DNA of 19,258 bases, taken from an uncultured Clostridium sp. Lineage in GTDB: Bacteria > Bacillota > Clostridia > Lachnospirales > Lachnospiraceae. The stretch is from positions 1 to 19,258 of the forward strand of contig USJW01000097.1 of assembly GCA_900555045.1 (NCBI GenBank), given 5' to 3'. Positions 8,524-15,486 of this stretch are shown piece after piece. Under the pieces are notes generated by a model. That model was not told where the DNA came from and did no database searches. It saw only the letters and a program-made list of their open reading frames with translations. Position 1 is the first letter of the stretch, and each line of letters starts with the position of its first letter. The translations under genes and the position numbers were made by a program.

Positions 8524-8558
8524 AAAAGGGCGCGGCGCCAAGACCTCCGGCGCCGCGC
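8524..8558 (-). terminator. Attenuating hairpin between the binding-protein and ATPase genes
   Basis: A perfect 10-bp GC stem (8530-8539 with 8549-8558, 9-nt loop) is followed on the minus strand by CCC and only four U residues. It looks like a leaky terminator or an mRNA-stabilising stem-loop. Such elements commonly follow the binding-protein gene so that more lipoprotein than ATPase is made. Full termination is unlikely because the operon clearly continues. Confidence 0.65.
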
Positions 8559-8580
8559 TACTCCCCTCTGACCCATGGTT

Positions 8581-9624
8581 TTACTGAACGTAGCTCTCCT
8601 CATCCGGCACCACCGACAGATCGATCTCTTTGTTCTTGATCTTCTCCGCGGTCTCCTTAAGAATCTTCACGTCCTCGTCCGTCAGCTTCTCACTTCTCGG
8701 ATTCTTGGTGTCATGGGTGACAAACACAGCCCCGATGGCTCCCTCGGCGATTCCAAGAGACTCGTTGTCGGTGGTCCATTTGTCGCTGAAATACTGATCT
8801 AAGAGATACTGCATGGTGGCATAGGTGTCCTTGATCTGGCTGGTCACAACCCAGGGGTTGTCCGGCGTTGTCAGGTCCACGTCCTGGCCGGAGGTGAAGA
8901 AGTGTTTTTCCTTGGCCGCCTCGAACACGCCCTTGTCGCCGCCCGCCGCAGCGGAGTTGATAAACTGGCAGCCCTGCTCGTACTGCTGGATCGCGTACTC
9001 CTTCGCCTTCGCGGGGTCATTGTAGCTTCCCACATAGTTGAAGATGAACTTCGAATCCGGCTTCTCGGACTTCACGCCCTCCATGTATCCCCATCTCCAC
9101 TTGAAGCTGCTGGGGCCCTGGGACACGTGGACCGCGCCGAAGGTGTCCGCGTCGTCGTCCGTCACCATGCCGGCGATCTTGCCGATCAGGTACGCGCCCT
9201 CCTGCTCTCTGAAGGAGATGCACTTCACGTTGTCCACATCCACCTCGGAGTCGATCAGCGCGTAATCCGCCTTGTCCGGGAACTCCGTCGCGACCTTGCT
9301 GATGGCGTCCGCGGCCTGCCAGCTTCCGCCGATGATCAGGTCCGCTCCCTCCTCCACCATCGCGCGGCAGTTGTCCTCGTAGGCAGCCGCGTCCGCGCAC
9401 TCCGCGATCACGACCTCAAACCCGTGCTTTTCCGCGCTGGCCTTTAGGCCGTCGATCATGTCCAGGATAAACACCTGGGTGCCCGCCACGTCACACACCA
9501 GCGCCACCTTCTTCTTCGCGCCCGCATCCTTCTCGGCGGCCGGCTTCTCCGACGCCCCGCACCCCGTCATAAGCGCCATGGCCATGCTGAGTCCAACAGC
9601 TGCAAATCTCTTCCAATTTCTCAT
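8581..9624 (-). CDS. BMP-family nucleoside-binding lipoprotein (ABC substrate-binding protein)
   Basis: This 347-residue extracytoplasmic protein has a lipoprotein signal peptide with basic residues 2-6, a hydrophobic core at 8-19 and the lipobox LMTGC, so Cys22 is the predicted lipidated residue. The mature part has the BMP/PnrA periplasmic-binding fold (GADLIIGGS, YALIDSEV, EGAYLIGKIAGM, GSYNDPAKA). The usual early DKSFN-type segment of PnrA-like proteins is replaced by GTQVFILDM (48-56), so the ligand pocket may differ from ordinary inosine/guanosine binders. It starts 2 nt after the purine nucleoside phosphorylase gene. AGGAGGAG in the phosphorylase 3' end serves as its ribosome site. Nucleoside binding is likely; the exact ligand is unknown. 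Confidence 0.9.
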   Translation of the reverse strand: MRNWKRFAAVGLSMAMALMTGCGASEKPAAEKDAGAKKKVALVCDVAGTQVFILDMIDGLKASAEKHGFEVVIAECADAAAYEDNCRAMVEEGADLIIGGSWQAADAISKVATEFPDKADYALIDSEVDVDNVKCISFREQEGAYLIGKIAGMVTDDDADTFGAVHVSQGPSSFKWRWGYMEGVKSEKPDSKFIFNYVGSYNDPAKAKEYAIQQYEQGCQFINSAAAGGDKGVFEAAKEKHFFTSGQDVDLTTPDNPWVVTSQIKDTYATMQYLLDQYFSDKWTTDNESLGIAEGAIGAVFVTHDTKNPRSEKLTDEDVKILKETAEKIKNKEIDLSVVPDEESYVQ

Positions 9625-9626
9625 GG

Positions 9627-10475
9627 TTACTTCTCCTCCTGATTCTGATCAATGTGCATCACGATCTGTTTTAAATAGGTTCTGAATTCTCTCGCGGAGC
9701 GGGCGGCCACCTCGTCCACCTCCTGGCCGTTCACCCGATTGTTGTCCACCCCCGCGCCCATGTTGGTGATTAAGGAGATGGCGAGCGTTCTCATCCCACA
9801 GTGGGCGGCGGTCAAAACCTCCGTCACGGTGGACATTCCGGCCGCGTCGGCTCCCGCGGTCCGCAGGAAACGGATCTCGGCAGGCGTCTCAAAATGCGGC
9901 CCCACCTGGTAGGCGTACACTCCCTCCTGAACCCGGAGCGCGCAGGTGTCCGCCAGGCTCTTTGCCAGCGTGCGAAGCCCCTCATCGTAGGCGTTGCACA
10001 CGTCGAAGAAGCGCGGCCCGATCCGGTCGTCATTTGGCCCCCGAAGCGGCGAAGCCCCCGCCAGATTGATGTGGTCCTTGATGATCATCAGATCGCCCGG
10101 GCGGTACCCCGTGTTGATCGCCCCCGCGGCGTTGGTCAGGATCACCGTCTCCACCCCCAAAAGCTTAAACAGGCGGATGGGCGCCACCAGCTGCTCGTAG
10201 TCGTAGCCCTCATAGTAATGGAAGCGCCCCGACATGCAGACCACCTTCTTGCCGTAGAGCTCCCCGAGAATCAGCTTTCCGGCGTGGGATTTTACCGTGC
10301 TGACCAGGAAATTGGGGATATCCTCGTAGGGAATCTCCACGGGATTTGCGATGTCCTCGGACAGTCTCCCCAGGGCTGAACCCAAAATCAGGGCAATCTG
10401 CGGTTCAAAATCAATCTTGCTCTTCACGTAATCCGCGCTCTTCTCAAAATACTCCAGGTTAAAGTTATATTTCAT
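9627..10475 (-). CDS. punA: Trimeric purine nucleoside phosphorylase, PunA/MTAP family
   Basis: It cleaves a purine nucleoside with phosphate to the base and (deoxy)ribose 1-phosphate. Numbering from an in-frame TTG at 10499, family blocks are GSALG (40-44), GRFHYYEGY (91-99), NAAG, GPHFET (200-205), GMSTVTE and TNMGAG. Glu204 and Asn246 match human PNP Glu201/Asn243, which select 6-oxopurines. The position of human His257, which holds the 5'-hydroxyl, aligns with Gly258, suggesting tolerance of a 5'-deoxy or 5'-methylthio group. The ATG at 10475 (282 residues) is chosen as start because GGAG lies between it and the TTG. It is followed after 2 nt by the binding-protein gene and preceded by a 55-nt gap after the isomerase. 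Assignment to the family is very secure; methylthioinosine use is inferred. Confidence 0.93.
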   Translation of the reverse strand: MKYNFNLEYFEKSADYVKSKIDFEPQIALILGSALGRLSEDIANPVEIPYEDIPNFLVSTVKSHAGKLILGELYGKKVVCMSGRFHYYEGYDYEQLVAPIRLFKLLGVETVILTNAAGAINTGYRPGDLMIIKDHINLAGASPLRGPNDDRIGPRFFDVCNAYDEGLRTLAKSLADTCALRVQEGVYAYQVGPHFETPAEIRFLRTAGADAAGMSTVTEVLTAAHCGMRTLAISLITNMGAGVDNNRVNGQEVDEVAARSAREFRTYLKQIVMHIDQNQEEK

Positions 10476-10530
10476 CGCTTCTTTTGCTCCTTTTCTCAAT
10501 TAAGATCCCAATTTCCCGATCCGCCGCCTC

Positions 10531-11586
10531 CTAGCGCCCCTTCGCCGCCTGGACGTACGTGTCCAGACAGTACGGCGAGAACACGCCCAGGTCCGTCACC
10601 ACGCCGTTGCACAGCTTGGGCGGCGTGATGTCGAAGGCCGGATAGTACGCCTTGACCCCCTCCTTCGTCACCTTGGTTCCCATGGCGTCCATCACCAGGT
10701 TGGGATCCCGGTACTCGATTTTCACCGTGTCGATGGTCCCGTGGGCCGGATTCGGCGTGCCGGTCACGAAGTAGGGAATGTTGTGGTAGGCGGCCGCCAG
10801 GGCGATCTGGAAGGTTCCCACCTTGTTCACCACGTAGCCGTCCATGGTGATCACATCCGCAGCGGAGGTGAACACGTCCACGTGCTTCTCCTTCATGATA
10901 AAGCCCGGCATATTGTCCGTGATCACCGCCACGTCCACGCCCATGTCGCAGGCCACGCTGGCCGTCAGCCTGGCGCCCTGGAAGTACGGCCTTGTCTCCG
11001 CGCAGATCATCTTGATGTCGTTGCCTCGCCGGTGGCATTCCCGGATCAGCGTGCCGATGATCGTCTCCGCGAAGCACTGGGTCATGATCGTTCCGTTCTG
11101 GGGAATCAGGTCCGCCAGGTAGCTTCCGATTTTTTCATATTTGAGATAGTTGTTGTTGATGTAGTTGAACGCGTACTGGCGCAGGGGTTCCACGATCTCC
11201 CGGGCGCATTTGCCCTCCTTCACCTGCTCCTTCACCAGCTCCATGGCCCCGTCCACAATCTGCACCATCTTCGCCACCGTGGTGGGTCTCGCGTGGGACA
11301 GGGTGTAGGCGGCCTTCTCCATGTAGGCCGTCAAGTCATCGCCCGCCATCTCGCCCGCCTCGTGGGCCGCCAGCGCCATGCCCATGGCCGACGCCGTGTA
11401 AGGTCCGCCGCTCTGGGTCACCATGTCGGCGATGGCCTGGGCCACCTCCCCGTGGGTTTTGCAGGTCACATACTCGGTCCTCACCGGGTAAATTCTCCGG
11501 TCCAGAATCCGTACCACGCCGTCCTCGTACCAGGCCACATTCTCATACCGGAGAAGAAAGCCCATCTCCTCGTCTGCTCGTCTCAT
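10531..11586 (-). CDS. mtnA: MtnA-family aldose-ketose isomerase (methylthioribose/5-deoxyribose 1-phosphate isomerase)
   Basis: This 351-residue member of the MtnA/eIF2B-like family converts an aldose 1-phosphate (5-methylthioribose or 5-deoxyribose 1-phosphate) to the ketose 1-phosphate. The catalytic pair is Cys171 (IMTQC) and Asp249 in the altered SAADVITMDG block. NKVGT, CAETRPYFQGARL and PAFDITPP are also conserved. The phosphate-binding RGAPAIG segment of ordinary MtnA is SGGP followed by extra residues (59-69). This loses that Arg, while Arg100 of ARPTTV remains. AGGAGG lies 5 nt before the ATG. The gene starts 10 nt after the aldolase gene. It supplies the aldolase substrate. Confidence 0.88.
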   Translation of the reverse strand: MRRADEEMGFLLRYENVAWYEDGVVRILDRRIYPVRTEYVTCKTHGEVAQAIADMVTQSGGPYTASAMGMALAAHEAGEMAGDDLTAYMEKAAYTLSHARPTTVAKMVQIVDGAMELVKEQVKEGKCAREIVEPLRQYAFNYINNNYLKYEKIGSYLADLIPQNGTIMTQCFAETIIGTLIRECHRRGNDIKMICAETRPYFQGARLTASVACDMGVDVAVITDNMPGFIMKEKHVDVFTSAADVITMDGYVVNKVGTFQIALAAAYHNIPYFVTGTPNPAHGTIDTVKIEYRDPNLVMDAMGTKVTKEGVKAYYPAFDITPPKLCNGVVTDLGVFSPYCLDTYVQAAKGR

Positions 11587-11596
11587 AGCTACCTCC

Positions 11597-12211
11597 TCAT
11601 CTCTCCTTCATATATTTCACATATTGATCGTCGATCACCTTCACGTCCCCGTTGTTTAAGGCCAGGGAGTAAATCTTCGCCGCGTCCTCCGTGTAGACGG
11701 CGCGGGTGTGGGCCTGCTCCAGGCTCGCCCCCACAGCCAGAACCCCGTGGTTGGCCATCAGGCAGGCGTTGCGGTCCTTAAGCTTCTTCACCGCCTCGAT
11801 TCCCACCTCCACTGTTCCGGGGATGGCAAAATCCGCCACCTCCACGTCCCCGCCCAAGAACGGCACCATCTCGATGAGGATGACCGGGAGCTTCCGGTTG
11901 TTCACCGCGAACGAGGTGGCGTAGGGGGAATGGGTGTGGATCACCGCGGACACCTCCGGCTTATTGCGGTAGATCTCCGCGTGCATCCGCCATTCGGACG
12001 AGGGCTTTCTCTCCCCCTCCAGCACCTCCCCGTCCAATGTCATCCGGACCAGCTCGTCCTTTGTCATCGTCTCATACGGCACGGAGCCGGGCGTTATGTA
12101 CATCTCACCGGTCTCACGGTCAAAATAGCTTAAGTTTCCGCTTGTCCCGGCAAAAAGCGCTTCGCGGTAGCACCGCTTTGACATCTCCAGAAGTTCTTCT
12201 CTAATTTTCAA
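11597..12211 (-). CDS. Class II aldolase (FucA-like), likely DHAP-shunt aldolase
   Basis: This 204-residue zinc aldolase cleaves a ketose 1-phosphate to DHAP plus an aldehyde. Catalytic Glu73 (SSEW) and zinc ligands His92, His94 and His155 fall at exactly the E. coli FucA residue numbers. GTSGNLS (22-28) binds phosphate. With MtnA and MtnK neighbours, the likely substrates are 5-deoxyribulose 1-phosphate (giving acetaldehyde) or methylthioribulose 1-phosphate (giving 2-(methylthio)acetaldehyde). Fuculose 1-phosphate is less likely because no fucose genes are present. The start is TTG at 12211, supported by AGGGGG 10 nt upstream and by family length; the next ATG (12184) lacks a site. It is the first gene of the second transcription unit. 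Confidence 0.88.
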   Translation of the reverse strand: MKIREELLEMSKRCYREALFAGTSGNLSYFDRETGEMYITPGSVPYETMTKDELVRMTLDGEVLEGERKPSSEWRMHAEIYRNKPEVSAVIHTHSPYATSFAVNNRKLPVILIEMVPFLGGDVEVADFAIPGTVEVGIEAVKKLKDRNACLMANHGVLAVGASLEQAHTRAVYTEDAAKIYSLALNNGDVKVIDDQYVKYMKER

Positions 12212-12233
12212 GTGTAATAGTACCCCCTATCTT

Positions 12234-12349
12234 TTTGTTTTGTGTTGTTTCTTGTTTTATATCAACAGAATACCACATGTCTTTTCGTTTTGCAACCCAT
12301 TTTTCATAAAATAATATGTTTTTCCGTGGTTTTCATGCATTCGTTTTAT
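12234..12349. promoter_or_regulatory. Candidate DeoR-type operator repeats
   Basis: Four near-identical boxes with consensus YTYGTTTTRY lie on the plus strand at 12234, 12251, 12284 and 12340, flanking and overlapping the aldolase promoter. Repeats of this TTYGTTT kind are typical of DeoR-family operators such as AgaR boxes. The DeoR-family gene ends about 200 bp upstream. The region is AT-rich, so chance similarity is possible. The rest of 12350-12470 is AT-rich with no recognised element. Confidence 0.5.
12267..12295 (-). promoter_or_regulatory. Sigma-A promoter of the aldolase-to-membrane-protein operon
   Basis: The -35 TTGCAA (12295-12290), a 17-bp spacer and the -10 TATTCT (12272-12267) place transcription start near 12260, about 50 nt before the aldolase TTG. 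It follows the DeoR-gene terminator, so it starts a separate transcription unit. One repeated box overlaps the -35. Confidence 0.6.
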
Positions 12350-12479
12350 TGGTTTTGCCCATATTGTTTTTGCTCTTCCAGGTCAAAAAACACAATTCAT
12401 CTTTATAGTTCCACAAAATCCCACATTTTTTATATTTTATGCACAATCGCGAATTCCACGCCTCTACGCTTTTGCGCGC

Positions 12480-12533
12480 AAAAAAAGCGCTGCCCCGCGT
12501 CCCCGGTTCATTGCCCGGTTCACAGAGCAGCGC
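12480..12533 (-). terminator. Rho-independent terminator after the DeoR gene
   Basis: The stem is GCGCTGC/GCAGCGC (12527-12533 with 12487-12493). A small inner CCGG hairpin sits in the loop, and seven U residues follow (12486-12480). It lies 19 nt after the DeoR-family stop and separates the two minus-strand units. Confidence 0.85.
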
Positions 12534-12551
12534 AAATGCCACAACAATCAA

Positions 12552-13316
12552 CTATTTCTCACATTCAATCAGCTGGACCTCATATTCCTCTAAATAGCTT
12601 GCCCAGTCCTCGGATACCTTCTTATCCGTAATCAACACATCTAAGCTGTCTAACGGACTGGTTCTTGCAAACGCGGACCGGTCAAACTTCGTGTGGTCCG
12701 CAATCAGGCACGCCGTGTCCGCACAGTCCAGCACGCTGCGGTGAAACTCCGCGATCATATCGTCCGCGTCGTGGAGTCCGTAGACCATGTCCAGACTGGT
12801 GCAGGAGATGAACGCCTTGTCAAAGCAGTGGCGCTTCAGGTACTGGATCGTCTCAATCCCGAAAAACGCCTGGCTCTTCTGGTCGAAATCCCCGCCCGGA
12901 ACGCACAGCCGGATGTTGCTGTGCTGGGACACCGCCTCCATCACGGGCAGCGAGTTGGTCATAACGGTCAGCGGCATGTCCGCGATGAAGTCGCACAGCC
13001 CCAGCACCGTGGTGGTGTGGTCCAGAAAGATGCAGTCGTTGGGCTTGATCAGCTTTACCGCCTGCCTGGCCATCTGCTGCTTTTCCTCACGCATAATGGA
13101 GGATTTTATCTTCTGTGAGACAGTCACATTCTTTTTAAACAGAAGCGACGCCCCACCGTAGGTTTTGATCAGGAATCCCTCGTTGCTCAGCGATTCAAAA
13201 TCCCGCCGGATGGTCTCCGTGCTGACGGAAAACAAGTCCGCCATCTCCGCTACCGTCACGTTTTTCTTAGTCAGTAGAATTTCTTTTATTTTCTCTCTGC
13301 GCTCGATTGATAACAT
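12552..13316 (-). CDS. DeoR-family transcriptional regulator
   Basis: This regulator of about 254 residues has an N-terminal winged helix (residues 1-57, with VTVAEMADLFSVSTETIRRD as the DNA-binding helix region and KTYGGA as wing). A phosphosugar-sensing DeoR C-terminal domain follows (FLDHTTTVLGL, MTNSLPV, ADHTKFD). The ATG at 13316 is preferred to 13328 because it gives the standard MLSIERR start and a usable GGGG site. It is the last gene of the hydrolase-kinase unit and is followed by a terminator and the repeated boxes in front of the aldolase promoter. It is probably the local repressor responding to a sugar phosphate such as methylthioribose or deoxyribose phosphate. The effector is inferred, not seen. 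Confidence 0.9.
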   Translation of the reverse strand: MLSIERREKIKEILLTKKNVTVAEMADLFSVSTETIRRDFESLSNEGFLIKTYGGASLLFKKNVTVSQKIKSSIMREEKQQMARQAVKLIKPNDCIFLDHTTTVLGLCDFIADMPLTVMTNSLPVMEAVSQHSNIRLCVPGGDFDQKSQAFFGIETIQYLKRHCFDKAFISCTSLDMVYGLHDADDMIAEFHRSVLDCADTACLIADHTKFDRSAFARTSPLDSLDVLITDKKVSEDWASYLEEYEVQLIECEK

Positions 13317-13353
13317 TTTTAGCCCCATTCCCCCAAAATTATGAGTGGATGTC

Positions 13354-14526
13354 TCAGATTATTCCGGCGAAAGCCGCCGGATCCGCGAATTCCCGCCGGT
13401 TTAACACCAGGCGGATCCCCGCCCTCAAAAGCTGCCGCTCTGCTTCGGCCCGCGCGCCGCGCTCTAAGCTCTGCAAGTCCTTCACCTTCGCGCAGCCGAC
13501 CACGCGCCGGATCAGCTCCATGCCCATATAACCGGCCGTATCCACCAATATGTTCTTATAATACCATTGATTTAAGACCTTTTCAAATACATCTTTGTGT
13601 ACCTCTGTCCCCGCTCCGTTTATTTTTTGCCCGAACATGCGGATCGTGTCCTCAATGGCTTTTTCCGCCCAGGCTACGGTGTCCGCCCGCCCGGTCCAAA
13701 GGGCGTTGGCCTTCGCGAACAGTAAGTGCGCCGCCACATTGCCCAGGTCGTACCCGGTGGGGCCGTAAAACGCGAACTCTGAGTCAAACACCCGAATGTC
13801 CTCGCCGTTCACAAAGATGGACCCTGTGTGCAGGTCCCCGTGGAGAAACGATTGGGCGCTTGTCATATATTGGTACTTGAGCTTGCCCGCCTCCATGTGA
13901 AACGCCTCGTTCTCATAAATAATTGCGCGCACCAGCGCCTCGTTTTCCGGCTCCACGCGGTTCGCCCCCGACCGGTTGAACACCGGCTCGTCAAACACAA
14001 GGCGCTCGCTGATCTCGCACAGCTCCGGGTTTAAAAATCTCCCCGCCTCGTATTTCTTCTTTATATGGTCACTCTGGATGTCGGAGGTCTGAAGATAATT
14101 TTCTGCCAAAATCGTGCTGATCCGGTCCGCGAACTCCGGGCACACCGGCCTGCCCGCAAGCAGCGCCTCCCGCATCACAGTATACTCCCGCAAATCCTCC
14201 ATAATCATGCAGTCCATCGTCTCGTCGAAGAGGTACACCTGCGGGGCGCTGCCCGGCACCAGCCGGTTCTGCTCCGACAAAGCGGCGGCCTCCCGGCGGT
14301 TTCGCACGCGGCTTATGGATTTGCCCGAGGACAGCCTGGTGGAGAGCCCCGCCTGCTTGAGAATCACGCTCTGATCCCCGTCCTCTATGCGGTAGATGTA
14401 GTTCATATTCCCGTCCCCGATCTCCCGGCAGCGGATTTTCCCCCCATGTCCGGAGAAAAAGCCCTTGTCCCTCACGTACCGGGCCGCGCTCTCCTCGTCA
14501 AGCGCCATGTATGCTTCGTACCCCAT
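13354..14526 (-). CDS. mtnK: S-methyl-5-thioribose kinase
   Basis: This 390-residue kinase of the protein-kinase-like fold phosphorylates C1 of 5-methylthioribose, and in the DHAP shunt also 5-deoxyribose. GDGNMNY (38-44) is the nucleotide loop. Lys57 (ILKQA) is the ATP lysine. HGDLHTGSIF (229-238) has catalytic Asp231. Asp248-Ser-Glu250 followed by FAFYGP is the metal site, where B. subtilis MtnK has DPEFAFYGP. NPELCEISERLVF and ELIRRVVG are also conserved with MtnK. GGAGGG lies 5 nt before the ATG. It lies 15 nt after the second nucleoside hydrolase gene, whose partner could supply its free sugar substrate. Confidence 0.93.
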   Translation of the reverse strand: MGYEAYMALDEESAARYVRDKGFFSGHGGKIRCREIGDGNMNYIYRIEDGDQSVILKQAGLSTRLSSGKSISRVRNRREAAALSEQNRLVPGSAPQVYLFDETMDCMIMEDLREYTVMREALLAGRPVCPEFADRISTILAENYLQTSDIQSDHIKKKYEAGRFLNPELCEISERLVFDEPVFNRSGANRVEPENEALVRAIIYENEAFHMEAGKLKYQYMTSAQSFLHGDLHTGSIFVNGEDIRVFDSEFAFYGPTGYDLGNVAAHLLFAKANALWTGRADTVAWAEKAIEDTIRMFGQKINGAGTEVHKDVFEKVLNQWYYKNILVDTAGYMGMELIRRVVGCAKVKDLQSLERGARAEAERQLLRAGIRLVLNRREFADPAAFAGII

Positions 14527-14541
14527 CTCATCCCTCCGTCC

Positions 14542-15486
14542 TCAGTCCATATACAGTAACCCTACAAGTGCCTCCCGGTCCAGGTCGCACACCTGGCGGA
14601 TGTTCATCTCCTCCTCCCGGTGCTCCAGCCGGTTGTTGATGTCGATGACCAGCATACCGAAGGTCAGCCGCCCCTTTAAATCCACCGCCCCGTAGCGCAG
14701 CGCAGAGCGGCAAAGCTCAGGCCTTGCCGCCGCGGCCACGGCGGCCAGATCCTGCAGCGGAAGCGGGCGATTCCGCTCCCCCATGGGCAGCGGGGCGTTA
14801 AAGTCGCACCAGCGCTTTTTGAGAAACCGGTTCATCTGGTGGAGCACCGGCTCCCGGCAAGCCATCCGGCTGTCAATCTCCTCCCGTGTCATAAAGCAGC
14901 GCTTCCCGATGTCCACCGGGCACATTGTGAGATTTAAGCCCTGCTCCAGCACGTACTGGGCCGCCTCGGGGTCCATGTAGGTGTGCCGGTCCTTGACCGC
15001 CTGCAGCTGTGCGTGCCGCTGCGCCCCGCCGCACCAGATCAGCTCCTTGATCAATTGTTTGGCGTCCGGATGGCGCTCCAGCAGCACCGCGATGTCGGTC
15101 AGGCAGCCTGCGCACAGAATTTTGGCCTCCCCGCCCGCCTCCGCCAGCTTCTCATACAGGAAATCCGCCCCGTCCGCCTCCTCGGTCCGGCAGAGCCGCT
15201 CCGTGTCGATCTGAAGCCCGTTGATCGCCTCCGAGAGGTCCGTCTCCGACATCGGGAGGAGATAATCCCTCCGAAGCGGCCGCTCCTCCCCCAGGGCCAC
15301 CGGCACGTCCCAGCCAAACAGCTCCAAAAGCCCGGAAAGGCTTCTGTGGGAGCTCTCCAGGGAGACCGCTCCAAAGCAAAGGGAAATCCCGAGCACCCGC
15401 ACATTTTCCAGGCGGTGCAGGCCAAACAAAATCCCCGCGTTCTCCTCCGTCACGCTCATATCCAGCAAAATCAGTTCCTGTCTCAT
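14542..15486 (-). CDS. Nucleoside hydrolase-like protein with a degenerate calcium site
   Basis: This 314-residue protein aligns along its length with the inosine-uridine nucleoside hydrolase fold (DPEAAQYVL at 172-180, PLQDLAAV near 243-250). The hallmark N-terminal DxDxGxDD is missing. At the positions where the neighbouring paralogue has Asp9, Asp11, Asp15 and Asp16, this protein has Asp9, Ser11, Glu15 and Asn16. The late HD pair is Gln245-Asp246. Calcium binding and hydrolysis are therefore doubtful. It may be a regulatory or structural partner of the upstream hydrolase, or have a changed metal or substrate. Its start overlaps that gene by 4 nt (ATGA), fitting coupled production. The frame is intact, so it is not a pseudogene by sequence. 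Confidence 0.8.
   Translation of the reverse strand: MRQELILLDMSVTEENAGILFGLHRLENVRVLGISLCFGAVSLESSHRSLSGLLELFGWDVPVALGEERPLRRDYLLPMSETDLSEAINGLQIDTERLCRTEEADGADFLYEKLAEAGGEAKILCAGCLTDIAVLLERHPDAKQLIKELIWCGGAQRHAQLQAVKDRHTYMDPEAAQYVLEQGLNLTMCPVDIGKRCFMTREEIDSRMACREPVLHQMNRFLKKRWCDFNAPLPMGERNRPLPLQDLAAVAAAARPELCRSALRYGAVDLKGRLTFGMLVIDINNRLEHREEEMNIRQVCDLDREALVGLLYMD

Noticed and set aside
10475..10499. TTG start for the purine nucleoside phosphorylase
   Set aside because: The best ribosome site (AAAGGAG) lies between this TTG and the downstream ATG at 10475, and the ATG gives the usual family length.
10741..11781. Long plus-strand open frame opposite the isomerase/aldolase genes
   Set aside because: It is antisense to two conserved catalytic genes, rich in His/Arg/Gly from codon-complement bias, has no ribosome site and resembles no family. 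Similar antisense frames at 6886-7815, 4425-5075, 8902-9447 and 771-1475 are rejected for the same reason.
11597..12211. Fuculose or rhamnulose phosphate aldolase of a deoxysugar pathway
   Set aside because: Active-site residues fit, but no fucose/rhamnose isomerase or kinase is present, while MtnA and MtnK homologues are adjacent.
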